From: Rhodoflexus caldus | GTDB lineage: Bacteria > Bacteroidota > Bacteroidia > Cytophagales > Thermoflexibacteraceae | DNA length: 64,000 bases | Reading direction: 5' to 3' | NCBI RefSeq assembly: GCF_021206925.1 | Contig: NZ_JAJPRF010000006.1 | Span: forward strand, 1-64,000 | Shown here: positions 8,862 to 17,015 of the stretch, piece after piece | How the letters are laid out: each line of letters starts with the position of its first letter | How positions within the stretch are numbered: position 1 is the stretch's first letter | Position numbers and translations under genes: made by a program | Notes under the pieces: generated by a model | What the model saw: only the letters and a program-made list of their open reading frames with translations | Told to the model about the DNA's origin: nothing | Database searches by the model: none

Positions 8862-9099
8862 GTAAAAAGGTTTTCGCGAGTAAAAATCAGGAGTAAGTTG
8901 TATGTTTTACACTGTAATAACTAATGCAACAGGTCTGGCCGCTCAAAAGTTTACACAAAGTTCATGTATTTGCGTATAAACATCACCGATTGACCTGCAT
9001 TTAATGTGCAGGCAACAAAAATCACATGATTCACATTCAAAAAGCAAGCAATCTGCCCGACACAAAAAACGAACAGATTACTTGTTGAATAATGCAAAA
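8862..9099. other. Intergenic stretch without a gene
   Basis: I see no supported coding frame here. There is a small stem (8994-8999 with 9007-9012) that may be incidental. The stretch ends at the composite repeat that begins at 9100. The bshA promoter should lie at its left end, but no clear TAnnTTTG box is visible. Confidence 0.5.
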
Positions 9100-9195
9100 A
9101 AACCTGACAGGCTTTTGTAGCCTATCAGGTTTAAATAGCTGCTTTTCAGAAATTTACACAAAATATTTTTCGCAAATCACTTGCGCTTTTGTATA
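9100..9195 (+). repeat. Composite hairpin-plus-tail repeat, copy A
   Basis: A hairpin (9100-9113 with 9119-9132) built around CCTGACAGG is followed by a tail at 9143-9195. The tail starts TTTTCA, carries TTTACACAAAA and ends CTTTTGTATA. The same two-part unit recurs at four other places in this window. Here it sits just downstream of the leftward thiolase gene. Confidence 0.85.
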
Positions 9196-9212
9196 GCATT
9201 GAAGGCGGTAGT

Positions 9213-10391
9213 TTACACGCGCTCTACAATCAATGCAGAAGCGCCGCCGCCGCCGTTGCAGATGGCAGCCAAGCCGTATTTGCCATTGCGCTGATGCAGC
9301 ACGTTCACCAGCGTGGTGATGATGCGCGCACCTGAGCAGCCCAACGGGTGGCCAATAGATACAGCGCCACCGTTTACGTTTACTTTGGCTTGGTCTAAGC
9401 CTAATTGCTTAATGAATGCCAAGGCTACTACCGAAAACGCTTCATTGACTTCAAAATAGTCAATGTCGCCTAAGTTCAAACCTGCTTTTTTCAGTGCACG
9501 CTCTGCTGCCGGTACGGGAGCAGTAGTGAACCACTCGGGTGCTTGCGCTGCGTCGGCAAATGATACGATGCGTGCCAAAGGTTTCAGGTTCAGGGCTTTA
9601 ACCTGTTCGCCGCTGACGATGGCAAGGGCTGCCGCGCCGTCGTTGATGGTGCTGGCATTGGCGGCTGTAACGCTGCCGTCTTTGGTGAATACTGGCTTCA
9701 GTGTCGGGATTTTATCAAAGAAAACGTTTTTGTATTCTTCGTCTTCTACCATCATAACAGGGTCGCCTTTTTTCTGCGGAATGGCAATCGGAGTGATTTC
9801 GTTCTTGAAACGACCTTCGGCCGTAGCTTCAGCGGCACGCTTGTAAGACTGAATCGCATAGGCATCCTGCTCTTCACGGCTGATTTCGTATTTGGTAGCC
9901 GTAGCGTCGGCGCATACACCCATGGCACAGCCTTGATAGCGGTCGGTCAGACCGTCATAAACCAAGCCGTCCAAGATTTCGCCGTTGCCGTACTTGTAGC
10001 CGTAGCGCGCTTTGGGGATGTAGTACGGCACGTTGCTCATGCTTTCCATACCGCCCGCAATGATGATGTCATTTTGTCCGCTCATAATACTTTGTGCGGC
10101 AAACATTACGGCTTTCATGCCCGATGCACACACTTTATTGATGGTAGTACAGGGTACGTGGTAGCCCAGCCCGGCATAGATAGCTGTCTGACGTGCGGGA
10201 GCCTGCCCCAATCCGGCGGCAATTACGTTGCCCATGAAAACTTCTTCTACCTGCTCTCCGGTAAGTCCGGCGCGGGAAACAGCCGCCTTAACGACTTCTG
10301 CACCTAATTGAGTGGCTGTAAATCCTGCAAGGCTGCCGCCAAAGCTGCCGATGGGCGTTCTGGCAGCGGAAACGATATAGGCTTCTTTCAT
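9213..10391 (-). CDS. Acetyl-CoA C-acyltransferase (thiolase)
   Basis: This 392-residue thiolase either condenses two acetyl-CoA to acetoacetyl-CoA or cleaves 3-ketoacyl-CoA. The catalytic residues sit at the canonical positions: nucleophile C88 in NKVCASGMKA, H348 in GHPLG and C378 in the CNGGGGAS loop. Sequence alone does not separate a biosynthetic acetoacetyl-CoA thiolase from a degradative one, although the length and active-site loop resemble AtoB/PhaA enzymes. It stands alone; the acyl-CoA dehydrogenase at 26350 is far away. A perfect -7 box (10417-10424) lies upstream and a composite repeat lies at the 3' end. Confidence 0.93.
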   Translation of the reverse strand: MKEAYIVSAARTPIGSFGGSLAGFTATQLGAEVVKAAVSRAGLTGEQVEEVFMGNVIAAGLGQAPARQTAIYAGLGYHVPCTTINKVCASGMKAVMFAAQSIMSGQNDIIIAGGMESMSNVPYYIPKARYGYKYGNGEILDGLVYDGLTDRYQGCAMGVCADATATKYEISREEQDAYAIQSYKRAAEATAEGRFKNEITPIAIPQKKGDPVMMVEDEEYKNVFFDKIPTLKPVFTKDGSVTAANASTINDGAAALAIVSGEQVKALNLKPLARIVSFADAAQAPEWFTTAPVPAAERALKKAGLNLGDIDYFEVNEAFSVVALAFIKQLGLDQAKVNVNGGAVSIGHPLGCSGARIITTLVNVLHQRNGKYGLAAICNGGGGASALIVERV

Positions 10392-10416
10392 TGGTGTTAT
10401 GGGTGATGTAATCGCA

Positions 10417-10424
10417 CAAATTTA
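10417..10424 (-). promoter_or_regulatory. Perfect -7 box upstream of the thiolase gene
   Basis: TAAATTTG on the minus strand lies 26 bases before the ATG and fits the TAnnTTTG consensus. A -33 element is not obvious. This 132-bp divergent region must also hold the promoter of the rightward propeller gene. Confidence 0.4.
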
Positions 10425-10523
10425 AGGCTGAAACTTGTGATATTTGGCTGCCTTTCGCTAAAATTGGAAGTTACATATCGGCCTTACATTCCTTTTTTTA
10501 TTTTTCACATTCTTGGTCAAAAT

Positions 10524-13500
10524 ATGAAGCGAAAACTTATCTGCGCTTTTTTGTGGTTTCTGCTGCCAGCGTTGGCATTACAGGCACAAACCCTCAACAT
10601 GGAAAAACTGCACGGGATGAAAGCCCGCAGTATCGGCCCGGCAGGAGTAAGCGGGCGCATCACGGCAATTGACGTGGTGTTGCGTAATCCCAACATTATC
10701 TACATCGGCTCGGCTTCGGGCGGTTTGTGGAAGTCCACCAGCGGCGGCATCAATTGGCAGCCCATTTTTGATGAGCAGCCCGTTGCTTCTATAGGTGCTA
10801 TTTCCATCTATCAGAAAAACCCCGACATTATTTGGGTTGCAACAGGTGAAGGCAACCCGCGCAACAGCCAAAACTTCGGCAACGGTGTGTATCGCAGCAA
10901 CGACGGCGGCAAATCGTGGGTGCATCTGGGGCTGGAAAATACGCGCAACATCCACCGCATTTTTGTACATCCCGACAACCCCGATGTTTGCTACGTAGGC
11001 GTGCAAGGCCCCGCTTACGGTTTCAGCATGGAGCGCGGCGTATGGAAAACCACCGATGGCGGCAAAACATGGCAGCACATCCTCAAACCCGAAAACAACA
11101 CCACAGGTGTTGGCGAAATGGTGATGGATCCGCACAATCCTGATAAGTTTATCGTCAATATGTGGGATTTCCACCGCGATGCGTGGTTTTTCCGCTCCGG
11201 CGGCCCCGGCTCCGGCTTGCACATTACGATGGACGGCGGTAAAACATGGAAGAAGTTGGGCACAGAAGACGGTTTGCCCGAAGGTACGCTGGGTAAAATG
11301 GGCTTTGCCATTGCCCGCAGCCGCCCCAATGTAGTTTATGCCCTGATTGAATCTAAGAAAAACGCTCTGTATCGCTCCGACGATGGCGGCTTCAAATGGA
11401 CAAAAGTCAGCGACCGCAACATCGGCAACCGACCGTTTTATTATGCGGAAATCTACGTAGACCCCACCAATGAAAACCGCATTTACAACCTCTATTCGGA
11501 AGTTACCCTCAGCGAAGACGGCGGCAGAACATTCCGCACACTGTTAGACAATCAGATACACTCCGACCACCACGCTTGGTGGATTCACCCTAACGACCCG
11601 GACTACATTATAGACGGCAACGACGGCGGTCTTGCCATCAGCCGCGACCGCGGTAAAACGTGGTTCTTCCCCGAAAACCTGCCGTTGAGCCAGTTTTACC
11701 ATATCAATGTGGACATGAGCATTCCTTACAAAGTCTATGGCGGTATGCAGGACAACGGCTCATGGGCAGGCCCCAGCCAAGTTTGGCGCATGGGCGGCAT
11801 CCGCAACCACGAGTGGGAAGAAACCAGCTTTGGCGATGGCTTTGACGTATTGCCCGACCGCAGCAACAACCGCTACGGTTATTCCATGTCGCAGGGCGGC
11901 AATTTAGTGCGCTACGACTTGGTGTCCGGTGCTACCAAATTCATTCGCCCGCAGCATCCCAACACCAAAGTAACCCTTCGCTACAATTGGAACGCAGCCA
12001 TTGCACACGACCCGTTTGACGATAAAACCATCTACTATGGCAGCCAATTTGTACATAAAAGCACCAATCGCGGCGACAGTTGGGAAATTATTTCTCCCGA
12101 CTTGACTACCAACGACACCTCCAAGCAAAAACAAACCGAAAGCGGTGGTTTAACCTACGATGTTACAGGGGCTGAAAACCACTGTTCTATTTTGGCCATT
12201 GCCCCGAGCGCAGTGAAAAAAGGTGTCATTTGGGTAGGCACAGATGACGGCAATTTGCAACTGACAACCGACGGCGGCGCAACTTGGACAAACGTTATCA
12301 AAAATGTCAAAGGTGTACCTGCCAACACGTGGATTCCGCAAATTCAGACTTCGCCAACCAACGAGGCAGAAGCTGTGGTCGTTTTTGATAACCACCGCCG
12401 CGACGATTGGACTTGCTATGTTTTCCGCACCAAAGACTACGGCAAAACATGGGAACGCCTTGCCGCCAACGTAAAAGGCTATGCCTTGTCATTTGCCTAT
12501 GACTTGCAAGAGCCAAACCTGATGTTTCTGGGAACGGAATTTGGCCTCTATGTAACGGTGGACGGCGGCAAAAATTGGACAAAATGGACACAAGGCTATC
12601 CGCACAACGTTTCCACGCACGACATGGTCATCCATCCACGCGAGCATGATTTGGTTATCGGAACGTTCGGGCGCTCGGCCTATATCATTGACGATATCCG
12701 CCCGCTGCGCGCCATGGCAAAAGAGGGGGTAGCAACTTTGGACAAAACCCTGAAAGTATTTGAGATTCCCGATGCGTATATGGCACATTACCGCTTCCCT
12801 GCCGGTATGCACGAATTTACGCCCGATAATACCTACACAGGCGAAAACCGCCAACGCGGGGCAATGATTAGCTTTGTGATGAACCCCAAAGATGCCAAAA
12901 CAAAAACCGACACCGTGAAGGTGGAAGTAGTAGCAGCCAACGGCGAAGTAGTGCGCACCTTCCGCGCAGGCGGCAAACCGGGCTTAAACCGCATCTACTG
13001 GAACTTCAGCAAGAAAGGGGTGCGCTTCCCGGGACAACCCAAGCCAACCAACCCGAACGCTCCCGAACCTGCGGGCGGAACAGTTGTTCCGGGCACTTAT
13101 ACCATTCGCATCAGCTATGCGGGCGTAAAAGACTCTGCCAAAGTGAACGTATTGCACGACCCACGCTACGAAACCACACCCGAAATTCTGGCCGCGCGCG
13201 AAAAACTACAAAATGATATGATGGGCTATGTCAGCAAAGCAACCGAGGTAGCAGATAATATCCGCAGCGGTCAAGACAAGATTGCACAAGTAACCCGTTT
13301 GCTGGGCGAGCGCAGCGATGACAAAGCCAAAGCCATTAAAAAGGCAGGCGATGAACTTCGCAAAAAGCTCACCGATTTGAACAAGAAAATCAGCGGCGAC
13401 AATGAATTGCAAGGGATTGTACGCCGTCCCGATGCGGTAACAGCCGTTATCGGCGAGGCAATGTCGTACTTCCGCACCACACAAGGAATGCCCGGCAGCA

Positions 13501-13652
13501 ACGAACAAGCAGTTATTAATCGGGCTATAGAGGCTATCACTAATTTGGTGAAACAAGCTAACGATTTATTTACCAATGACTGGGCAAACTACCAGAAATT
13601 GGTGAATGAAGCCAATATCACCATAGTGGAAGCTATGCCCGAAGTGAAGTAA
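10524..13652 (+). CDS. Secreted sortilin-like (VPS10/BNR-repeat) beta-propeller protein
   Basis: The 1042-residue protein begins with a signal peptide (FLWFLLPALALQAQ). I chose ATG at 10524 because it starts that peptide; the frame is open further upstream. Many Asp-box/BNR repeats of the S/T-x-D-G-G-x-x-W type follow, such as SNDGGKSW, TTDGGKTW, TMDGGKTW, SEDGGRTF and TVDGGKNW, consistent with the propeller folds of VPS10/sortilin-like proteins. After about residue 740 comes a beta-rich region and then a helical, lysine-rich C-terminus. These proteins are often annotated as glycosyl hydrolases, but no catalytic residues are evident, so the function is unknown. I see no T9SS sorting domain at the end. 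Confidence 0.85.
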   Translation: MKRKLICAFLWFLLPALALQAQTLNMEKLHGMKARSIGPAGVSGRITAIDVVLRNPNIIYIGSASGGLWKSTSGGINWQPIFDEQPVASIGAISIYQKNPDIIWVATGEGNPRNSQNFGNGVYRSNDGGKSWVHLGLENTRNIHRIFVHPDNPDVCYVGVQGPAYGFSMERGVWKTTDGGKTWQHILKPENNTTGVGEMVMDPHNPDKFIVNMWDFHRDAWFFRSGGPGSGLHITMDGGKTWKKLGTEDGLPEGTLGKMGFAIARSRPNVVYALIESKKNALYRSDDGGFKWTKVSDRNIGNRPFYYAEIYVDPTNENRIYNLYSEVTLSEDGGRTFRTLLDNQIHSDHHAWWIHPNDPDYIIDGNDGGLAISRDRGKTWFFPENLPLSQFYHINVDMSIPYKVYGGMQDNGSWAGPSQVWRMGGIRNHEWEETSFGDGFDVLPDRSNNRYGYSMSQGGNLVRYDLVSGATKFIRPQHPNTKVTLRYNWNAAIAHDPFDDKTIYYGSQFVHKSTNRGDSWEIISPDLTTNDTSKQKQTESGGLTYDVTGAENHCSILAIAPSAVKKGVIWVGTDDGNLQLTTDGGATWTNVIKNVKGVPANTWIPQIQTSPTNEAEAVVVFDNHRRDDWTCYVFRTKDYGKTWERLAANVKGYALSFAYDLQEPNLMFLGTEFGLYVTVDGGKNWTKWTQGYPHNVSTHDMVIHPREHDLVIGTFGRSAYIIDDIRPLRAMAKEGVATLDKTLKVFEIPDAYMAHYRFPAGMHEFTPDNTYTGENRQRGAMISFVMNPKDAKTKTDTVKVEVVAANGEVVRTFRAGGKPGLNRIYWNFSKKGVRFPGQPKPTNPNAPEPAGGTVVPGTYTIRISYAGVKDSAKVNVLHDPRYETTPEILAAREKLQNDMMGYVSKATEVADNIRSGQDKIAQVTRLLGERSDDKAKAIKKAGDELRKKLTDLNKKISGDNELQGIVRRPDAVTAVIGEAMSYFRTTQGMPGSNEQAVINRAIEAITNLVKQANDLFTNDWANYQKLVNEANITIVEAMPEVK

Positions 13653-13718
13653 TATCGGTCAGCAGGATACCCAAAACGGGTTTCCCGCATTGCAGCATTA
13701 CATCCGTTTGTTATACTT

Positions 13719-13817
13719 AAATCCGACGGGTCTCTAAGCCTGTCGGATTTTAAGTATCCGATTTTCAAAAATTCACACAAAAAATTTTTTGCAAAATCAC
13801 TTACGGCTTTTTAAACA
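13719..13817 (+). repeat. Composite hairpin-plus-tail repeat, copy B
   Basis: The hairpin is 13719-13730 with 13739-13750. Its stem reads ATCCGACGGG, and the partner arm carries the matching changes. The tail at 13761-13817 is more diverged than in the other copies. It lies directly after the propeller gene and is joined head to tail with copy C. Confidence 0.8.
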
Positions 13818-13818
13818 C

Positions 13819-13915
13819 AAACCTGACAGGTTTCTAACACCTGTCAGGTTTAATCGCTTGTTTTCCAATAATTTACACAAAAAATTTTTCGCAAAATCAC
13901 TTGCACTTTTGTATA
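13819..13915 (+). repeat. Composite hairpin-plus-tail repeat, copy C
   Basis: A perfect 13-bp hairpin (13819-13831 with 13839-13851) is followed by a tail at 13861-13915. The tail contains ATTTACACAAAA and CGCAAAATCACTTGC and ends TTTTGTATA. With copy B it forms a tandem pair between converging genes. Confidence 0.88.
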
Positions 13916-13934
13916 AACAGAAACGGTAAAAAGC

Positions 13935-13972
13935 AAAATCCCGACAAGTTTTCAATGACTTGTCGGGATTTT
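13935..13972. terminator. Strong hairpin terminator between converging genes
   Basis: Perfect 15-bp arms (13935-13949 and 13958-13972) have an 8-nt loop and A/T-rich outer ends. It lies 22 bases beyond the stop of the leftward peroxidase gene and serves that gene best, though it is symmetric. Its stem core CCCGACAAGT is related to the stems of the neighbouring repeats. Confidence 0.8.
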
Positions 13973-13994
13973 TGTTGTCGTCAAACTGTGGCGA

Positions 13995-14594
13995 TTAGTT
14001 AGCGCCGATGGCCGTCAATATATCATTGCTCATAGGCTTGATACCGGAGCCATAAAACTTCACCAATTCACCCTTTTCGTTAATCAAGTACTTGCAGAAA
14101 TTCCACTTAGGCGCATCACTGTTCCATCCGTTTAACTCTTTGGTAGAGAGCCACTTGTAAAGCGGGTGCATGTCATCGCCTTTAACGGAAATTTTCTCAA
14201 ACATTTGGAAAGACACTCCGTAGGTTGTGCGACAAAACTCGGCAATTTCTGCATTGCTGCCCGGCTCTTGGTTGCCGAAGTTATTCGCGGGGAAGCCCAA
14301 AATAACCACTTTGTCGCCGTGTTTCTTGTTGAGTTCTTCCAACTCGGCATACTGTGGAGTGTAGCCGCATTTGGAGGCTACGTTTACAAGCAGCACTTTT
14401 TTGCCTTTGAACGTGCTGAAGTCCACCTCATTACCGTTGATGTCCTTCATTTTAAAATCGTAGAAAGAGGGTTTTTCCTGCATGGTTGTTGTATTAATAA
14501 TGCTTGCCTCAGCCGTTTCCGGTCCGGATTTAGTTTCGTTGGCACCCACACAAGCACTTACAAACAGTAAACAAGCTAAAAAGATGTGGTTCAT
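13995..14594 (-). CDS. Glutathione peroxidase-like lipoprotein
   Basis: The 199-residue protein starts with a lipoprotein signal ending VSAC (lipidated C15) and is expected on a membrane facing the periplasm. The peroxidase fold carries the catalytic tetrad C76 (SKCGYTP), Q109 (NNFGNQEPG), W164 and N165 (KWNF). C121 is the likely resolving cysteine, as in thioredoxin-dependent members. It would reduce hydrogen peroxide or lipid hydroperoxides. The electron donor outside the cytoplasm is not evident from the neighbours. It lies downstream of the TRAP binding protein gene on the same strand, 73 bp away. Confidence 0.92.
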   Translation of the reverse strand: MNHIFLACLLFVSACVGANETKSGPETAEASIINTTTMQEKPSFYDFKMKDINGNEVDFSTFKGKKVLLVNVASKCGYTPQYAELEELNKKHGDKVVILGFPANNFGNQEPGSNAEIAEFCRTTYGVSFQMFEKISVKGDDMHPLYKWLSTKELNGWNSDAPKWNFCKYLINEKGELVKFYGSGIKPMSNDILTAIGAN

Positions 14595-14667
14595 AATAAA
14601 TTAGAAGAGGTTTAAAAATTCATTGCAACTACAACAAGTGTTGTTACACATTTGTTCGGCTTCGGCG

Positions 14668-15810
14668 CTAAATTTTTAATGCGCTTTTCGCAGATTGCAA
14701 ATCGCGGTAGAACGATTGCTCGGTTGCCTCTGAGTAGCGAATGGCGCGCTGCCTGAAATTTTCGTAGGATTCATACACTTTCTTGCTGACGGGGTCTGTC
14801 GCAATCATCTCGCGCACAACTTCCAGCAATTGCTCGTTCATTGCCGCCAATACGTCGGCAGGAAAACGGCGCAGTTCTTTTTTCTCTTCCTGAATCAGTT
14901 TGTCCAAATATTCGGCATTTTTTGCCTCTGCCTCTGCAAAAATAGTCGTGTGCAGGTGCATAATAGCTGTTTCTAAAATCGCTTTCAGGTCGTCGGTGAG
15001 TTCTGCCAGCGCATTTTTATTGACAAGAACTTCCAACGGCGTTCCGGGCTCTTGCCATCCCGGGTAGTAGTAGTATTTGGCTACGCGATGTAAGCCCAAC
15101 AGGTAGTCATGGAAGGGGCCAATCCACTCGCAGGCATCAATTACGCCGCGCTCCAAATTGGTGTAAATCTCTGCACCGGCAACCGTAATGGGCGAACCGC
15201 CGATTTTTTTTACCACCTTACCGCCCAGCCCGGGGATGCGCATAATCAGCCCTTTAAAGTCATTGATGTTGTTGATTTCGCGGTTGAACCAGCCGCCCAT
15301 TTGCATACCTGTGCATCCGCCAAGGTAAGGGACAATGTTAAAAGGTGCATATACCTCCTGCCAGAGTTGTAGCCCTCCGCCGCCAAGAATCCAAGCAATC
15401 ATCTGCTGGGAGTTCATGCCAAAGGGAATGGAAGCGAAAAATTGGGATGCCTGCACACGCCCCGCCCAATAGTAAGGAGCCGAATGCCCCAGTTCGACTG
15501 CGCCAAGACTGACCGCCTCAAAAACTTCATAGGCAGGAATGAGTTCGCCCGCACCGTACACCTGAATTTGTATGCGACCATCGGTCATTTTCTCGACCAA
15601 GCGGGCAAACTTATCTACATTTTCACCCAAAACGGGAAAATGCGGCGGCCAAGTAGTTACCATTTTCCAGCGAAAAATCTTGTCAGATTTTCGCGTTTTT
15701 TGTGCCTGATTCTCGCTGTCTGCCGACCGGCAGGCTGCCAATCCGCCACTTGCGGCAAGTACTGCCAATGTGCCTTTTTTAAGAAAGTTGCGCCTTTTAA
15801 ACGTATCCAT
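14668..15810 (-). CDS. TRAP transporter substrate-binding protein (DctP/TakP-like), orphan
   Basis: This 380-residue periplasmic binding protein has a twin-arginine signal (KRRNFLKKG) followed by GGLAAC, so it is probably a Tat-exported lipoprotein. FRWKMVTTWPP, GELIPAYEVFEAV and YTNLERGVIDACEWIGPFHD are typical of TakP-like TRAP binding proteins, which capture 2-oxo acids or similar carboxylates. No membrane subunits (DctQ, DctM) are beside it, so it either uses a distant permease or has been recruited for another task. Its ATG lies 4 bases from a palindrome shared with the divergent amidase gene. Confidence 0.88.
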   Translation of the reverse strand: MDTFKRRNFLKKGTLAVLAASGGLAACRSADSENQAQKTRKSDKIFRWKMVTTWPPHFPVLGENVDKFARLVEKMTDGRIQIQVYGAGELIPAYEVFEAVSLGAVELGHSAPYYWAGRVQASQFFASIPFGMNSQQMIAWILGGGGLQLWQEVYAPFNIVPYLGGCTGMQMGGWFNREINNINDFKGLIMRIPGLGGKVVKKIGGSPITVAGAEIYTNLERGVIDACEWIGPFHDYLLGLHRVAKYYYYPGWQEPGTPLEVLVNKNALAELTDDLKAILETAIMHLHTTIFAEAEAKNAEYLDKLIQEEKKELRRFPADVLAAMNEQLLEVVREMIATDPVSKKVYESYENFRQRAIRYSEATEQSFYRDLQSAKSALKI

Positions 15811-15814
15811 ACAA

Positions 15815-15830
15815 CAAATTTATAAATTTG
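15815..15830. promoter_or_regulatory. Perfect 16-bp palindrome with face-to-face -7 boxes
   Basis: CAAATTTATAAATTTG reads the same on both strands, so each strand carries TAAATTTG, a perfect Bacteroidota -7 box. It fills most of the 27 bp between two divergent start codons (15810 and 15838). Transcripts from it would have almost no leader. TTG-like elements lie about 31-32 bases away on each side, too far for a normal -33 box, so an operator is the alternative reading. Confidence 0.5.
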
Positions 15831-15837
15831 GCTCAGT

Positions 15838-16938
15838 ATGAAGTATTTGCCCTCAAATAAAGCGTTGCGAACGGTCATGACCGCTGTAATCGCATTGTTG
15901 GCAGGACTGCTTTCACTGCCGGCTGAGGCTCAAAAAAAGGGAAGTGCAAAAACCTCCACCAAAACTCCCGTAAAAAAAGTCAATGCTGTTGTTAAAACAC
16001 CTCCCAAAGTAGAATATAACCGTCCGCTGAAAGGCAAAACTATCCGAGTAGTGCTTGACCCCGGGCACGGCGGCCATGACCCGGGCACGCTTCGCAGTTC
16101 TCAAAAGTTCAGCCACGAAAAAGATATCGTACTGGAAATCAGTCAATTGGTTGCCAAATACATAGATGAAAACTTAGAAAACATAGAACTGATTCACACA
16201 AGACAGGCCGATAATTTTGTCAGCTTAGAGGAACGAGTAAAATTGGCAAACAGTGCCGAAGCAGATTTTTTTGTAAGCATCCACTGCAACGCCAATCCGC
16301 GCTCGTGGGTAAGCGGCACGCAAGTACACATCCACGACCACGCCTTCGTGCGCAGCCTTGCATTAGCCCAAAGCATTGACGAGGAATTTCGCGTGCGGGC
16401 ACGCCGCCCAAGTCGCGGCATCTTTAATACCAAAGACCGACGGCACAGCCTTTACGTATTGCAGTACACCACCATGCCGGGCGTATTGGTTGAAATCGGC
16501 TTCTTATCGAATAAAGAAGAGGAACGCTATCTGAACGGGCAATATGGCAAGGAAATTATTGCCTCCGCTATTTACCGTGGTTTACGCAACTATCTGGTAG
16601 CAGCAGAAACAGGTGTGCGATTCAAAACAGACAGCCCTGCCGGCAGAAAGCAGTTGGCAGAAGAAAAAGCCGACAGCGAAAAAATCCGCTATCGGGTGCA
16701 GATTACTGCCTCCGAAAAGAAGATTCCCATGACGCATCAGGACTTTAAAAAACTCAAAATGCCCGTTAAGGAGCACCTGTTCGAGGGGGAAACCTATCGC
16801 TACCGATATACGGCGGGCGATGCGTTTGATGACATTACAAAAGCCACCGAACTGATGCGGGAAGTACGAAAAAAAGGCTTTCCCGATGCCTACCTGATTA
16901 TTGACCCGCAACAAAGAGCTGAGGCCATCAAAAAGTAG
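15838..16938 (+). CDS. N-acetylmuramoyl-L-alanine amidase (AmiC-type)
   Basis: This 366-residue cell-wall hydrolase cuts the bond between N-acetylmuramic acid and the stem peptide. After a hydrophobic export signal (residues 10-32) and a basic linker comes the Amidase_3 domain. Its zinc ligands are H77 (DPGHGG), E94 and H149 (SIHCNA), and the catalytic glutamate is E219 (VLVEIGFLSNKEE). The C-terminal third (about 285-366) looks like a small wall-binding or SPOR-like domain, which is an inference. Such amidases act in daughter-cell separation and wall recycling. It diverges from the TRAP binding protein gene. Confidence 0.93.
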   Translation: MKYLPSNKALRTVMTAVIALLAGLLSLPAEAQKKGSAKTSTKTPVKKVNAVVKTPPKVEYNRPLKGKTIRVVLDPGHGGHDPGTLRSSQKFSHEKDIVLEISQLVAKYIDENLENIELIHTRQADNFVSLEERVKLANSAEADFFVSIHCNANPRSWVSGTQVHIHDHAFVRSLALAQSIDEEFRVRARRPSRGIFNTKDRRHSLYVLQYTTMPGVLVEIGFLSNKEEERYLNGQYGKEIIASAIYRGLRNYLVAAETGVRFKTDSPAGRKQLAEEKADSEKIRYRVQITASEKKIPMTHQDFKKLKMPVKEHLFEGETYRYRYTAGDAFDDITKATELMREVRKKGFPDAYLIIDPQQRAEAIKK

Positions 16939-16944
16939 CGCTTA

Positions 16945-16976
16945 TTTGCATATGTGCTTACAATGATGCAATTTTG
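16945..16976 (+). promoter_or_regulatory. Promoter of the ferric-binding lipoprotein gene
   Basis: TTTG (16945-16948), exactly 20 bases, then CAATTTTG (16969-16976) differ from the consensus by one base. The predicted start falls inside the inverted repeat at 16982-17000, a sensible place for a repressor. Confidence 0.55.
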
Positions 16977-16981
16977 CAGCT

Positions 16982-17000
16982 ATTTAGAATGGTTCTAAAT
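16982..17000 (+). promoter_or_regulatory. Inverted repeat resembling a Fur-family box
   Basis: ATTTAGAA-TGG-TTCTAAAT has perfect 8-bp arms. The 7-1-7 core TTAGAAT-G-GTTCTAA resembles Fur/PerR-family operators. It overlaps the predicted start site and ends 15 bases before the ATG of a FutA-like ferric-binding protein. Iron control is therefore likely but inferred. Confidence 0.5.
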
Positions 17001-17015
17001 TATATCTCTGCATTT

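Noticed and set aside
8951-8978. Possible degenerate sixth copy of the tail (TTTACACAAAG then TATTTGCGTATA)
   Set aside because: Only the two ends resemble the tail, the middle differs and there is no hairpin before it; too weak to count.
9100-13972. CRISPR array formed by the repeated CCTGACAGG sequences
   Set aside because: Units are inverted repeats with conserved tails, irregularly placed and few; there are no regular spacers and no cas genes.
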